From NCBI GenBank assembly GCA_022749755.1, contig CM040449.1, positions 4,979,157 to 5,043,156 on the forward strand: 64,000 nt of DNA, in the 5' to 3' direction. This stretch comes from Azadirachta indica. Taxonomy: Eukaryota; Streptophyta; Magnoliopsida; Sapindales; Meliaceae. Both the position numbers and the translations under genes were made by a program. This document shows, piece by piece, positions 50,769-62,125 of this stretch. Numbering within the stretch: the first letter of the stretch is position 1; every line of letters starts with the position of its first letter. The notes beneath the pieces are model-generated. The model saw nothing but the letters and a program-made list of their open reading frames with translations. It did not search any database and was not told the origin of the DNA.

Positions 50769-51177
50769 GTATGCGCCCTTAATGTTTGTATTAAACAGGA
50801 GACAAAGTATAGCTGTCTTCGCACAATATATAAGCTCTTCAATAATGGAAACGAAGATGTAGATCGATGTTAAGGAAGACTTATTTATTCATAAAATTTT
50901 ATCACATGGTCAAAGTTCAAACGCAAACACTACAACAATCCAATATGCATGCATGGATCTGCATGCCCACTGGCTAGTCCAACGCCGGTTGGAGACACGT
51001 TACAAGGGATTGTTCACTCCTCAAACAGACAGCTGCTGCTAATTCCTACGTAAGCTACATTACATGAAAATCCTTGAAACAGCCAGCTTGATCATAGACA
51101 AAGCAAATACATGCTCATGCAGTTGATGGGAAAATATATTGCTCTTCTTAATTAATAGTGTAACCCAATTGGACAGC

Positions 51178-51402
51178 TTATTTGATAAGCTCATCGACTT
51201 CATATTCGCGCTTATATAAGTATGACTATCCATCAACATTATATGTACCTATCCTCCGAACTCTTAAGTACTTGAAAGCGTCTCTAAGCTCTTGCCGGCT
51301 AAGGCGGCTGTCTCCATTCTGGTCATATGTAGCGCCAAAACATGCCTGCTTTAATTTTCAGCTTTAATTTCCTTGTGTATGGAATAGCATCCGCTTAGCC
51401 AT
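51178..51402 (-). pseudogene. Type IV EF-hand pseudogene b
   Basis: Minus-strand reading recovers DQNGDSRLSRQELRDAFKYL, an EF-hand with Ser at loop position 6. It continues to NVDG, a stop codon, then SYLYKREYEVDELIK and the terminal stop, which is the remains of a second EF-hand. Upstream, an ATG at 51402 (MAKRML) leads into a stop within 12 codons, so the N-terminal region is also broken. The paralogue is 38944-39530. No protein is expected. Confidence 0.72.
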
Positions 51403-51621
51403 AGGCCTACCGCCTATAGAATATACTCCTACCGACGCCATCATTTCTATATAAGTCCCCGCGAGAATTAATAGTTACGGGTCATATTTAATTTGAATTT
51501 TGATGGAAGCTAAAGGAAGAAGAAATTAAGTACATGAGTTATATTTATTTGCTTCCCTTTCTTGCCATGTGTATGTAATGTAAGTGGGTTGCTAATATTA
51601 ATTCAGATACGTAGATGGTAT
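51403..51621. other. Short intergenic stretch upstream of type IV pseudogene b
   Basis: Collinear with about 39560-39760. It ends in GGTAT (51617-51621), the left target-site copy of the copia insertion. Confidence 0.6.
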
Positions 51622-52054
51622 TGTTGGAAATTAAACTTGATTTGCTCCAAAATAAATTAGGCTTATAAGATTTGAACTTAGAAATAGTGTGACCTATTTT
51701 CTAGAAATTTTTAAGAAAATATTTAAATATTTATTCTATAAATATTTAAATATTTAGTAATAAAATTTAAATAACTATAATTAATATCTAAATATTTGTA
51801 ATTATTATCTAAATATTATTATTTATACTTCTAAAAAGAAATTTGTAACTATTGGATTATATGTGTGTTGGCATAATTCTAACCGTTTGTTAATGAAGTG
51901 CCATAGTATAAATAGGGGTGAGTTTTTCTATTATTTGTCAAGTAAAAAAAAATTAGAAATCAATAAGATTGTAAGCTTCTCCTTCCTTCCTTATCCATAA
52001 TTATTCCTAACAAACTTATCTTCTCTTATAATATAAGTTTTTCACATTCTAATA
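51622..52054 (+). repeat. 5' LTR of copia element 1
   Basis: 433 bp beginning TGTTGGAAATTAAACTTGAT. Its 3' terminus reads TA rather than the expected CA, three bases before the primer-binding site. A TATAAATAGGGG motif near 51908 is a likely promoter TATA box. Confidence 0.93.
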
Positions 52055-52086
52055 AAGTGGTATCAAAATTAAGGTATAAGTGACCA

Positions 52087-55000
52087 TGGCAAGCAATGGA
52101 ATGGATCTCTTTCAAGTTCCAATGCTCAACAAAAGCAACTATGATAATTAGAGCATCGAGATGAAGGCTTTGCTAAAAGTTCAAGATACATAGGAAGTCG
52201 TAGAGAAAGGGTTTGATGTGCCAAAAGATGAGGCACCTTTACTCAAACTCAAAGAGATCTTTTGAAGGATTTTAGAAAGAGAGATAAGAAAGTTCTCTAC
52301 CTCATCTATCAAGCATTGGATGAAGATGACTTTAAGAAGGTTTCAAATGCAAAAACCGCCAAAAAAGCATGGGAGATGCTTTAAACTTCATATAAAGGTG
52401 TTGAAAAAGAACGGTACGTTTTTAAATTTTACGAGGTGAGTTTGAATCTTTATGTATAAAAAATTATGAATCAATTTCTGAATACTTTTTTAGAGTTTTG
52501 ATGGTTGCTAATCAATTCAAAAGAAATGGAGAAAGCTTAAGTAATGTTCAAATTATGGAGAAAATTTTTTCTTTCATAAATTCGACATTTAAGTATATTG
52601 TTGTAACAATTAAAGAAACAAAAGATTTAGAGTCTATGACCATTGAAGAACACATGACCTCATTACAAGCATATAAAGAAAGACAAAAGAGAAAGTAAGA
52701 AGTCTTGGAATAAGTTCTCCAAACAAAGCTCACTTTTAAAGAAAAGGAAGAAAGTTTCGACAATGAGAAAAGCCAATGTGGAAGAGGAATTGGTCGAGAA
52801 CGAGGCTGTGGACGTGGATATGGACGTGGACGCTGATGGAAAGAACCATTGAATTATAATAATAACAATAATGAAAGAGAAGAAGGCTTAAGAAGAGGTC
52901 ATGAAAAAGGCAATTTGAACTTAAGGTACGATAAGTCTCAAGTTAAATGTTATAATCATCAAAAGTTTGGCCATTATGCTTTTGAGTGTAGAACTTTCAA
53001 TAATAAAGTTGATGAGAAGGTCAACTATGTGGAAAACAAAAGTCAAGAAGAAGAAACGTTATTGCTAGCATTCAAAGACAATAATAATGGCAGTACTAAT
53101 ACATGGTATCTTGATACCGGCACAAGCAATCACATATGTGAAAGCAAAAATATGTTTGTGGAGCTTGATGAATCAGTGAGTGGCAATGTCTCCTTTAAGA
53201 ATGAGTCTAAAATATTCGTAAAAGGGAAAAGTAATATCTTCATTTGCTTGAAATATGGAAGACTTCAATTTATTTCAAATGTTTATTATGTGCCTAATAT
53301 GAAAAATAATATTTTAAGCTTAAAACAACTCTTAAAAAAAAGTTATGATATTCGTATGAAAGATTATATCCTTTTTATAAGAGATAATAAAAGTAATTTA
53401 ATTGTAAAGGTGGCAATGCCAAAGAATAAAATGTTCTTGTTAAATATTCAAAACGATATAGTAAAATGTCTCAAGGCTTGTTACAAGGATACATCATATT
53501 TATGGCATCTTCGATTTGGGCATCTTAACTTTGGAGGACTAGAGCTACTATCTGAGAAGAAAATGGTGAGAGGACCACCTTGCATCAATCATCCTGATCA
53601 GCTATGCGAAGCATGTTTACTTGGGAAGTAATTTAGAATGAACTTTCCAAAAAAGTTTACTTTTAGAGTCAATAAGCCACTTGAACTTATACACACCGAT
53701 GTATGTGGTCCTATTAAGCCAAGCTCCCTAGATAAGAGTAATTACTTCCTCATCTTCATTGATGACTACTCAAGAAAAATGTGGGTATATTTTTTCAGAG
53801 AAAAATTTGAAGTTTTTGGAGTATTCAAAAAGTTTAAAGCACTAGTGAAGAATGAAAGTGGATGCAAAATTAAGGCCATGAGATCTGATCATGGAGGAGA
53901 ATTTACTTCAAAGGAGTTTCGAGAGTTCTGTGAAGCAAATGGAATCTGCTGTCTTCTAACTGTTTCGAGATCCCTCAACAAAATGGCGTTGTTGAAAAGA
54001 AAAATAGAACTATTTTTGACATGGCACAAATCATGCTCCAAAGCAAGAAATTGCCAAAAGGATTTTGGGTTGAAGCTGTGCATGTGCAGTGTATTTATCC
54101 AACTGATCTTTTATTTGAAATATGCAGAAAAAGACGCCACAAGAAGCTTAGAGTGGAAGAAAGCCTGATATCTTTCATCTAAGAGTTTTTGAAAGCATAA
54201 CTTATGTGCATGTACTAGATAAAAGAAGAACAAAGTTGGATAATAAAAGTGAAAGTTTTATCTTCACCGGCTATGACTCAAATTCAAAAGGTTACAAGTT
54301 ATACAACTCGAACAACACAAAGGTTGTAGTTAGTCGAGATGTGATATTTGATGAAGACGGAGAATGAGATTTTGGTCTTGATATAGATGATTTCAATTTC
54401 CTTCTCCAATTTGAAGAGAATAAGGAGACACCAGCAAGGCAATAAGAAGAATGCCAATAAAAACCTGTAACGCCACCCAGTTCGCTAACAAGAGTTGATG
54501 ATAGTAATTCACCACCATCCTTCTTAAATGAAAGAAATGAAGAACGCATAAGGAGTTTTCAAGTTCTCTATAAGATGATTGAGAAGATGGAAATTCTCAC
54601 TCTTTTTTGCCTCTTTGTTGACTGCGAACTTGTGAACTTTTTAGGAAGCTGTACAACAAGAAAAATGGAGAGCTGCAATGGATGAAAAAATCAAGGTCAT
54701 TGAGAAGAATGACATATGGGAACTCGCTACTTTTCTAAAAAACATAAAGCCATCAACGTCAAATAGATGTACAAGGTAAAAAAGAATGCACATAGAGAAA
54801 TTGAACTATACAAGCCAAGACTTGTTGCGAAAGGCTACAATCAACGAGCTGGAATTGACTATAATAAGATATTTGCTCCTATTGCTCGATTAGAAACTAT
54901 TAGACTAATCCTTTCCTTGGTAGCTCAAGATAAATAGACGATTCATCAAATTGATGTAAAGTCTGTTTTTCTTAATAGAGTACTCGAAGAAGAAGTTTAC

Positions 55001-56150
55001 ATCGAGTAATCTTTGTGTTATAAAGTGAAGGGATATGAAGACAAAGTCTTAAAGTTGAAGAAAGCTCTTTATGGCTTAAAGTAAGCACCAAAAGCATATA
55101 ATAGCCAAATAGACAAGTACTTTCAAAACAATGGTTTCACTAAGTGTCCCTACGAACGTGCGATCTATATCAAGATAAAAATGGAAATGTTTTAATTATG
55201 TGCCTGTATGTGAATGATTTAATTTTTACTAGAAGCAATCTAAGTATGTTTGAAGAGTTTAAGAAAGCAATGACCAAGGAGTTTGAGATGATTGACATTG
55301 GATTAATGGTTTACTACCTTAACATTGAAGGCAAGCAAAAGAAAGATGAAATTTTCATCTCACAAGAAAACCACACAAAGTAAATTCTTAAGAGATTCAA
55401 GATGTATGATTGCAAACCAATAAGTACACTGGTTGAATGTGGAGTGAAGTTATCAAAGCATGATGAAAGAGAAAGAGTAGATTCAACCCTTTTCAAGAGC
55501 TTGGTTGAAAGTCTACGTTACCTAATTTGCATAAGGCTTGATATCTTTTATGCTGTTAGGCTGGTTAGTTGTTATATGAAGATGTCAACAACTGCCTATT
55601 TCAAAGTTGTAAAGAGAATCCTTCGCTATCTCAAAGGTATAATTGATTTTGACCTATTTTATTCATTTTGTAATGACTACAAGCTTGTTAGATTCAGTGA
55701 TAATGATTGAGGTGGAGATATGGATGATCGAAAAAGCATTACTGGATTTGTATTTTTTATGGGTGACACTGCTTTCACTTGAATGTCAAAGAAGCAACTG
55801 ATAGTCATTCTCTCAACTTGTAAAGTTGAGTACGTGGCCGTAACATCATGTGTTTGCGATATAGTTTAGCTAAGAAATCTCTTAAAGGAGTTAGAATGGT
55901 CACAAGAAATGCCAATTAAGTTTTATATTGATAACAAATCAACAATAGCGTTGGCAAAGAATCCAATATTCCACAATCGAAATAAACACATTGACACTCA
56001 TTACCACTATATAAAGGAGTGCATTAGTAAAAAGGATGTGCAAATAGAGTACGTGAAAACATAAGACCAAATTGCTGATATTTTCACCAAGCCTTTAAAG
56101 AATGAGACATTTTGTACGTTGTGAAGACTATTGAGAATCATCAAATCAAG
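52087..56150 (+). pseudogene. Copia gag-pol polyprotein, multiply interrupted
   Basis: One ancestral polyprotein split by stops and frameshifts. gag starts near 52087 with a stop within about 15 codons; it regains frame around 52498. A zinc knuckle at about 52948 reads CYNHQKFGHYAFEC, with His in place of the second Cys. The protease motif LDTGTSNH follows near 53112. The pre-integrase region (WHLRFGHL) is near 53503; the integrase keeps HTDVCGP and SDHGGEF but loses frame near 53960. Reverse transcriptase pieces ([22 protein letters not shown]) lie near 54810-54900, with YVND where YVDD is expected near 55210. RNase H with IDNKSTIALAKNP runs to about 56110. It is non-functional as it stands. 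Confidence 0.9.
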
Positions 56151-56195
56151 TTTAAGAGAAGGGTAGGGGAGAGTGGTGTGGGGGGTTGTAGAGGA

Positions 56196-56627
56196 TGTTT
56201 GAAATTAAACTTAATTTGGCCCAAAATAAATTGGGTTTGTAAGATTTAGGCCTAGGAATAGTGTGGCCCAATTTCTAAAAATTTGTAAAAAAATATCTAT
56301 ATATTTATAAAATAAATATCTAGATATTTAGTAATAAAATTTAGATAAATATAGTAAATATCTATATATTTGTAGTTAATATTTAGATATTATTATATAT
56401 ACTTTTAAAAGAAAATTTGTAACTATTAGATTAGATGTGTGTTGACATAATTTTAACCGTTAGTTAAGAAGATGCCATATTATAAATAAAGGTGAGTTCT
56501 TTCATTATTTGTCAAGTTAAAAAAATTAGAAATCAATAAAATTGTAAGCTTCTCATTCCTTCTTTGTTCATAATTATTCCTAACAAATTTATTTGTTTTT
56601 GTAATATAAGCCATCTACCTTTCAACA
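56196..56627 (+). repeat. 3' LTR of copia element 1
   Basis: 432 bp beginning TGTTTGAAATTAAACTTAAT and ending CAACA. It is clearly homologous to the 5' LTR but with numerous substitutions. Confidence 0.93.
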
Positions 56628-56883
56628 GGTTTATAGATATATTCTCTTTAATTAGCCTTTTCCGCATCCAAACGTATCTTCAAGTGAAGTGAATTTTTAT
56701 AAAAGTTAATTTATTAATTCAGATAACACAAATCTATAGGGAATAATATTGAACCATGCGCCAAGATCCTTATTTTTTTGGCTAATATATCTGATAAGCC
56801 AATAACAACATGTCAAAACATTTTCCATACGATATGCTTCGCGTACGTATTTATATATTTCCTTATATATGTATGTATGTATG

Positions 56884-56921
<38 letters not shown>

Positions 56922-58075
56922 ATAGTAAGTGGATTGTTTAGTCTATATATAATTGGCCAAATGGCTTTTGTCATAACTAAGAGACTCCATCAAAAGTTCG
57001 AAATGCCAACTTTACACAAAGTGAATGATTTCATATTTTGCGAGTGACCTATCTAATAATTGAAACGAGAATATGCTTCTTTTTCCTGCAGACAACATGA
57101 AAGGAAAAGGATAAAAATTTATATCAATTTAGTTAAATAAAAAAATTAATTCCACCCGTATTCTAGATTTTATATATCTATATACGTATATATATATATA
57201 TTTGTTAATTAACATTAAAATTTTAGAGATATCTCGTTACCAGTATGTACGTATTTTTTCTTCCATACTCACATCTATGTACATGTAATATTCTGGTTGT
57301 GCCTGGGTAAGTCCATGATATATATTTGAAGTAATTAATTCACTATATGATCAAACTAACCAAAAAAATAATAAGGCAATTAATGATCCAACTAGGGTAT
57401 GGATTATTAATGTCTGGAATCGAATTAATTATATATAGCAAGACAAATTAATTAATAAAGAAAGAAAATTGCTTCCACGACTACGCGCATGGGGTGCGCC
57501 CTTGCTTTTGTTGTACGCATATGCCTTCCATTAATGCAACGCGATGTATTCATTCGTTTTATTGTCCTTTATATATTTCCAATTGAAAGTGGTTTTATAC
57601 ACAAAAAGAATCCCAAAAGGAACAATTAGGCGTCTGGAAATTATTATCCCATGTACAAATCACTATTTTAATTATTTCAAAATTAATGAGGAATATACAG
57701 GAATTTCTTTTATAATAAAATTGCATATATATATATATATAGTACTACCTACAATTTGAAACTTGAAAAGTCTCAAGTTCTTTGTGTCTAATAATAAAAG
57801 TGTTTTGTAAAACTCACAAAATAAACAATATTCGATGGGATCCGATATCATGGTATCTAACACCCACATTTAATTTTAATTCATCTTAAAGATATTCAGA
57901 ATTTCACCAAATTAATTATTAACCATTAGCATATATATATATATATATGTATGTATGTATGCATTTATGTATGTAAGTATGTATGTGCGTATGTCCTAAC
58001 TTTTTAAATTAAATGGAGTTATGAATTATAAATTAAGTATTTTTGACATAATTTGTGCAATGACTTTCATGTTAT

Positions 58076-58104
58076 AATTACCATGAAATAATTTCATGGT
58101 AATT
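58076..58104. repeat. Perfect 14-bp inverted repeat (hairpin)
   Basis: AATTACCATGAAAT and its exact reverse complement are separated by a single A. The paralogous sequence near 40458 has only one arm-like segment, so this hairpin is specific to this copy. Confidence 0.9.
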
Positions 58105-58635
58105 ATGTGCAATAAATATTAATTAGTAAATAAAAGTAGATGTTTATCGATCACTTTAACAGTTGTACTTTAAAAGCACGATAGTTCAAAGTTAGTCAAG
58201 TCTAAATATGGTACACTGCACACTATTTGAACAAATATTGATATTTCATTTTTCTCTGTAACGGTTTTTAAGTTATTAATATTTTATTTTCATATATATT
58301 CTCGTCAATTTGATTCTCAAATTTTCTTTTGTTTTTGCTGCTTGCTGTGGCTTTTGCAAATTGAGCTGGATTGCAACAGCTTGTGCTTGTTTTTTGCCTC
58401 TTGTGCTTTGCTTCTGCTGTTACTTCAATTTTTTTCTTAATTTTTCCTCGTTTTCGGCTTTATGACTTTTTGGTACACACTTTTTTTCTTTCTTCAATAT
58501 ATCTCCTTCAGATCTTGCTTGGAGATTATTCATATACATATACAAATATATATACATATATATTCATAAACGTAACGAATTTTCATTAGTTTTTGATAAT
58601 TTATCTCCATTTAGATAACAATATCATATACATGA

Positions 58636-58910
58636 TGGACTTGGATCCAGTCCTGATCTTTTCTACCCTATACTTTTAAGAATTCATTGACACGTGACAT
58701 AAATGAAAATAGAAGGTTGAAATTGTATTTTAAGAACTTTTACTAATTAATCACTACAATTTATTGCACTGAAAGATAAAAAAATAATTTTAAAATTCAT
58801 TTGTATAATTTTTAAAATACAATTTTCGCTTTCCATTTTCATTCATATCACGTGTCAATGAATCCTTAAAAAGTATAAGATAAAAAAGATTAGGACTAGA
58901 TCCAAGTCCA
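58636..58910. mobile_element. MITE with long terminal inverted repeats
   Basis: This 275-bp element starts TGGACTTGGATCCAGTCCTG and ends with its near reverse complement GGACTAGATCCAAGTCCA. Pairing continues inward past TTCATTGACACGTGA for roughly 100 bp with mismatches. It has no coding capacity. Alignment with the paralogue near 40985-41010, which lacks it, suggests a 7-8 bp imperfect target duplication (TACATGA/TACATA). The superfamily is unassigned. Confidence 0.85.
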
Positions 58911-59288
58911 TACATATCACCGCGCAAAACGTGGCATCAAAGAATACTCATAAAACCTACTAAATCTTTTAACACAGTGAGAGTGACTTAAGCAGGATCT
59001 TGAACTTCTGACTGGAGGCAGAGTCAGAGTGGTCGGTCGAAGCGATCGTTGTAGAAGCAGTCAAGCATTCAGATTCTCTATGAAGTACTACTCGACGCAT
59101 ATATAACTCTCTGTCTCTATCTCGAAGAATTCCTTCCTCCAACAATCCCTGATGGAAAAGAAAACCGCCTCATCAGGACTATTAATTCTAACACATAGCA
59201 ATTGAATAAAATAGACTGCAAGATATTATTTCATAATTAATAAATAATTAATATTGCACCCAACTTATATATATGTATATATATATAA

Positions 59289-59564
59289 TTAGAACTTACT
59301 GTTTGGTAATCCCCATTTACTGGCATAAATGACGAGCTCGTTCAACTCCTCGTCATCAATGGATCCATCTCCATTAAAATCAGCATGGAGTAGGGCACGC
59401 TTGGCTCTGAAGTCGCTGAAATGCAATCCCAGATCTTGGAACGCTAGCTTGAGCTCGTTCCGCCGTAGTTTACCGTCTTTGTTGGTGGCGTATCTCTTCA
59501 GATAACATTTGAGCTGCTCCTCAGCTGGAGTTAAGCCCATACCTTTGGGAACCCAAATAGGCAT
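59289..59564 (-). CDS. Mini EF-hand protein, type III (intact copy)
   Basis: 91 residues, starting MPIWVPKGMGLTPAEEQLK. The first EF loop is degenerate (ATNKDGKLRRNE, with Ala at position 1), so only the second, DFNGDGSIDDEE, is canonical. The linker FSDFRAKRALLHAD is the type III version of the WRARRAL signature. The unspliced frame ends WGLPNSKF. However, a strong donor (ACA|GTAAGT, exon end at 59300) and an acceptor CCATCAG before 59148 could replace the last three residues with RIVGGRNSSR, stop at 59117; the same option exists in the 41299 pseudogene. This is the only apparently intact type III copy of three. It is probably a small cytosolic calcium sensor; no named orthologue is recognised. 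Confidence 0.8.
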   Translation of the reverse strand: MPIWVPKGMGLTPAEEQLKCYLKRYATNKDGKLRRNELKLAFQDLGLHFSDFRAKRALLHADFNGDGSIDDEELNELVIYASKWGLPNSKF

Positions 59565-60071
59565 CGCAGCTCAATCGCTTGTTACTATGTTGATCAGCTG
59601 GCCGCTGGGTGTAATCTGCTATGCCATTGCAACAAGTACTGAAGGTTCCTTGCAAATTAATTTTTAAAATATTATAGTTTAAATATTTAAAAAATTATAG
59701 TTTAAATATTTCTAATTATTCTGCCGATGATACCACTATTTGTGAAATTAAATTTGGCAAATCCACTTTGCTTTTTGTCTAATTAATGATTTTGTATCAA
59801 CACTTTTTGTTAAAAATATTTATGTACAAAATATATTCTGATTAAAAATTTAAAAAAGATATCCATGCATCATAAAAATATAAGTGATTAGATTCTTATA
59901 GCATAAAACTTGTTTTTGTTGAAAATTTATACCAACTAGGCACAAGGTTCTCTGAACCAAAACGTACGTAGTGGACTTATGCCTTTTTGTCCTATAAACT
60001 AAACTATAAGAGATCGATGGTTTACAAAAGAAGAGATTGATGGTTTACTTTACAAAGAAGATCGGGTCGGC

Positions 60072-60108
<37 letters not shown>

Positions 60109-61668
60109 GTAGCTCTGTTATCGTCTTGCCTACCACACAATTAACGTTTATAACAAAAGCCTTAGAAGTAGTGGTGCGATGAACCTATTATTGATTGATC
60201 CTGATCATCTGGCCTTAAGATTTTTTAGCGTGTCGCATATGGGTATGGAACTTTTGCCTATTTTATTTCATTTTATTTTATTTTACTGCCGGGCATATTT
60301 TGATAATGTGAAAGAGATGATAATCTTGGGCAAAAACAATTGAAAAATTAAAAGTTAAAGGGAGAGAATAATAGGAAAGGTGAGGACGATTTCTTAATTT
60401 AAAACAATGGAGCCATCGCCATAATTATAAAGAGGGAAGAATGTCGGCCAATAGGAAGAAGAACCCGTGAAATGTTGTGATAAAATTATTATTTAATTTA
60501 TGCAGAAAATGAAAACACACACACACATATATATAATATTAATTAGATAAGTAATCTCTTTTTTCTTTAAGCAAATTGCCCAATAATAAAAATACGTTAC
60601 TTTCCATAATCAATGGAGTAGTTTTATTAATTAATTAAAGCTCTTGGTTAGACTATGCAGTATGCATGCGATATATCTTAATTACCACGTCTTAATTAGC
60701 TCTATCCTGCGTGACTGGGCTTCTAATCTCTCTTAACTCTTAAGAATGCCCTTTAAATGTTCTTCTGACACAGGAAATAATCTGCCACTTCTCGGCAAAT
60801 AGGCAGGCATTTATTGTTATTGTTGGTTTGTATTGATTATTTTCTCTAGTGGACATACATGCAACTGAATTTAATTTATTTGAGCCAGAGATTATTTAAA
60901 TTTTATACTAGAAAATTAAAGGTTGTGAGTAAGGTAATAACATGTAAATTTTTAAATTCTTTTAATCTTTGGATTTATATATAAAGTACATATTCTTAAT
61001 TAATTAATACTTCGGTTGAAATGATCAAATTACTGTATAAAAATAAATATTTTTATGACTTAAGACCTAACACTAGAAGTTATTGATGTTATTTTACCAA
61101 AAATTAGGTACTTATTTTACATAAATAAAAATAAGGAATCTATATATCCATTGTTATCCCTTCTAAAATATTATAAATTAATAAGACTTTGAATTCTTCA
61201 ATTGCATGTGGTGGACAAAGTCGAACCAACACCAATATAACCCTGATATCTTTACAAGTAATTAGCTCTCGTGCCGTCGATAAAATTATAAAATATATAG
61301 TTGCAAGACTAGCTAGCTAATTAAGATTAATTTAGTGAAGAATAAAGCATGCCTTGTGAAGAAGACATCATCTACGTCCACTTGGAGATAGATAAGTTTT
61401 TGCTTCTGTTATAAGCACATTAAGGCACGGCTTTGGTTTCGCATGCATGCAATTAAAGGTAGATAAAATCCAAATGCATAATAGATCGATTCCATGATCA
61501 TCCTCGTCTAACATAATCGACTTCTTTTAATTAATTTTTTATTACATAAATCTTCTTAAGATATTATTATAATGTCTTCACGTGTATCTATCTTTAATTA
61601 GCAATTCTTTTTTTTTAAGCACGAAAAATAATACATTATTTATTGAAATATGTTTAAAAGAAAATACA
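59565..61668. other. Upstream of type III gene, then non-duplicated AT-rich DNA
   Basis: No gene. Up to about 60540 the sequence aligns with 41579-42660 and contains the probable promoter of the type III gene and (TA)n tracts near 60073-60110. Beyond 60540 I see no match elsewhere in the window and no coding signal until the LTR at 61669. Confidence 0.55.
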
Positions 61669-62099
61669 TGTTGAAAATTAAACTTGATTTGATTCAAAAT
61701 AAATTGGGTTTATAAGATTTGTATCTAGGAGTAGTGTAGTCTAATTCCTAAAACTTTATAAAGAAATATTTAAATATTTATGAAATAAATATCTATATAT
61801 TTAATAATAAAGATCTAAATAAATGTAGTAACTATCTAAATATTTGTAGTAAGTATGTAGATATTATTATGAATATTTTTAGAATAAGTTTTATACTTAT
61901 TGGATTAGATGTGTGTTGGCATAATTTTAACCGTTAATCAAGGAGGTGTCATACTATAAATAGAGGTAAGTTCTTCCATTGTTTGTCAAGTTAAAAATTA
62001 GAAATTAATAAGATTATAAGCTTCTCCCTCTTTTCTTGTTCATAATTATTCTTACAAAATTTATCTCCTTTTGTTATATAAGCCCTTTACCTTTCAACA
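61669..62099 (+). repeat. 5' LTR of copia element 2
   Basis: 431 bp, TGTTGAAAATTAAACTTGAT to CTTTCAACA, with intact TG and CA ends, three bases before the primer-binding site. A TATAAATAGAGG motif occurs near 61956. Confidence 0.94.
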
Positions 62100-62125
62100 A
62101 AGTGGTATCAAAACTTATGTGTGAA

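Larger units (their letters stand above)
46262..51177. other. Intergenic between type II copy b and type IV pseudogene b
   Basis: No gene recognised. It is collinear with about 34907-38943, plus insertions: a small hAT-like element (47884-48045), a 39-bp tandem repeat (48297-48374) and a GC-rich LTR-like insertion (49994-50768). (TA)n tracts occur at about 46330-46353, 47518-47540 and 48153-48174. Confidence 0.55.
51622..56627 (+). mobile_element. Degenerate Ty1/copia LTR retrotransposon (element 1)
   Basis: About 5.0 kb with two related LTRs (51622-52054 and 56196-56627), a primer-binding site TGGTATCAAAA at 52058 and a purine-rich tract ahead of the 3' LTR (about 56165-56195). Flanking 5-mers are GGTAT and GGTTT, a target duplication with one change. 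The internal order gag, protease, integrase, reverse transcriptase, RNase H is that of Ty1/copia. The paralogous locus near 39755 lacks the element. The LTRs differ at many positions and the coding region has several stops, so this is an old, immobile copy. Confidence 0.95.
56628..59116. other. Intergenic downstream of the intact type III EF-hand gene
   Basis: No gene. It is collinear with 39790-41020 and 43600-45060, and includes a (TA)n/(CA)n tract near 56887-56920, a (TA)n tract at about 57930-57948, a 14-bp perfect inverted repeat (58076-58104) and a MITE (58636-58910). The putative alternative last exon of the type III gene lies at its right end. Confidence 0.55.
45638..60540. repeat. 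Segmental duplication II-IV-III, copy 2
   Basis: Collinear counterpart of 34185-42660, carrying type II (45929), type IV pseudogene (51178) and intact type III (59289). It is longer mainly because of a copia element (51622-56627), a GC-rich LTR-like insertion (49994-50768) and MITEs at 47884 and 58636. The ends are approximate. Confidence 0.85.

Noticed and set aside
52087..56150. Functional retrotransposon polyprotein
   Set aside because: Multiple stops and frameshifts, loss of a zinc-knuckle Cys and of the YVDD motif show it is dead.
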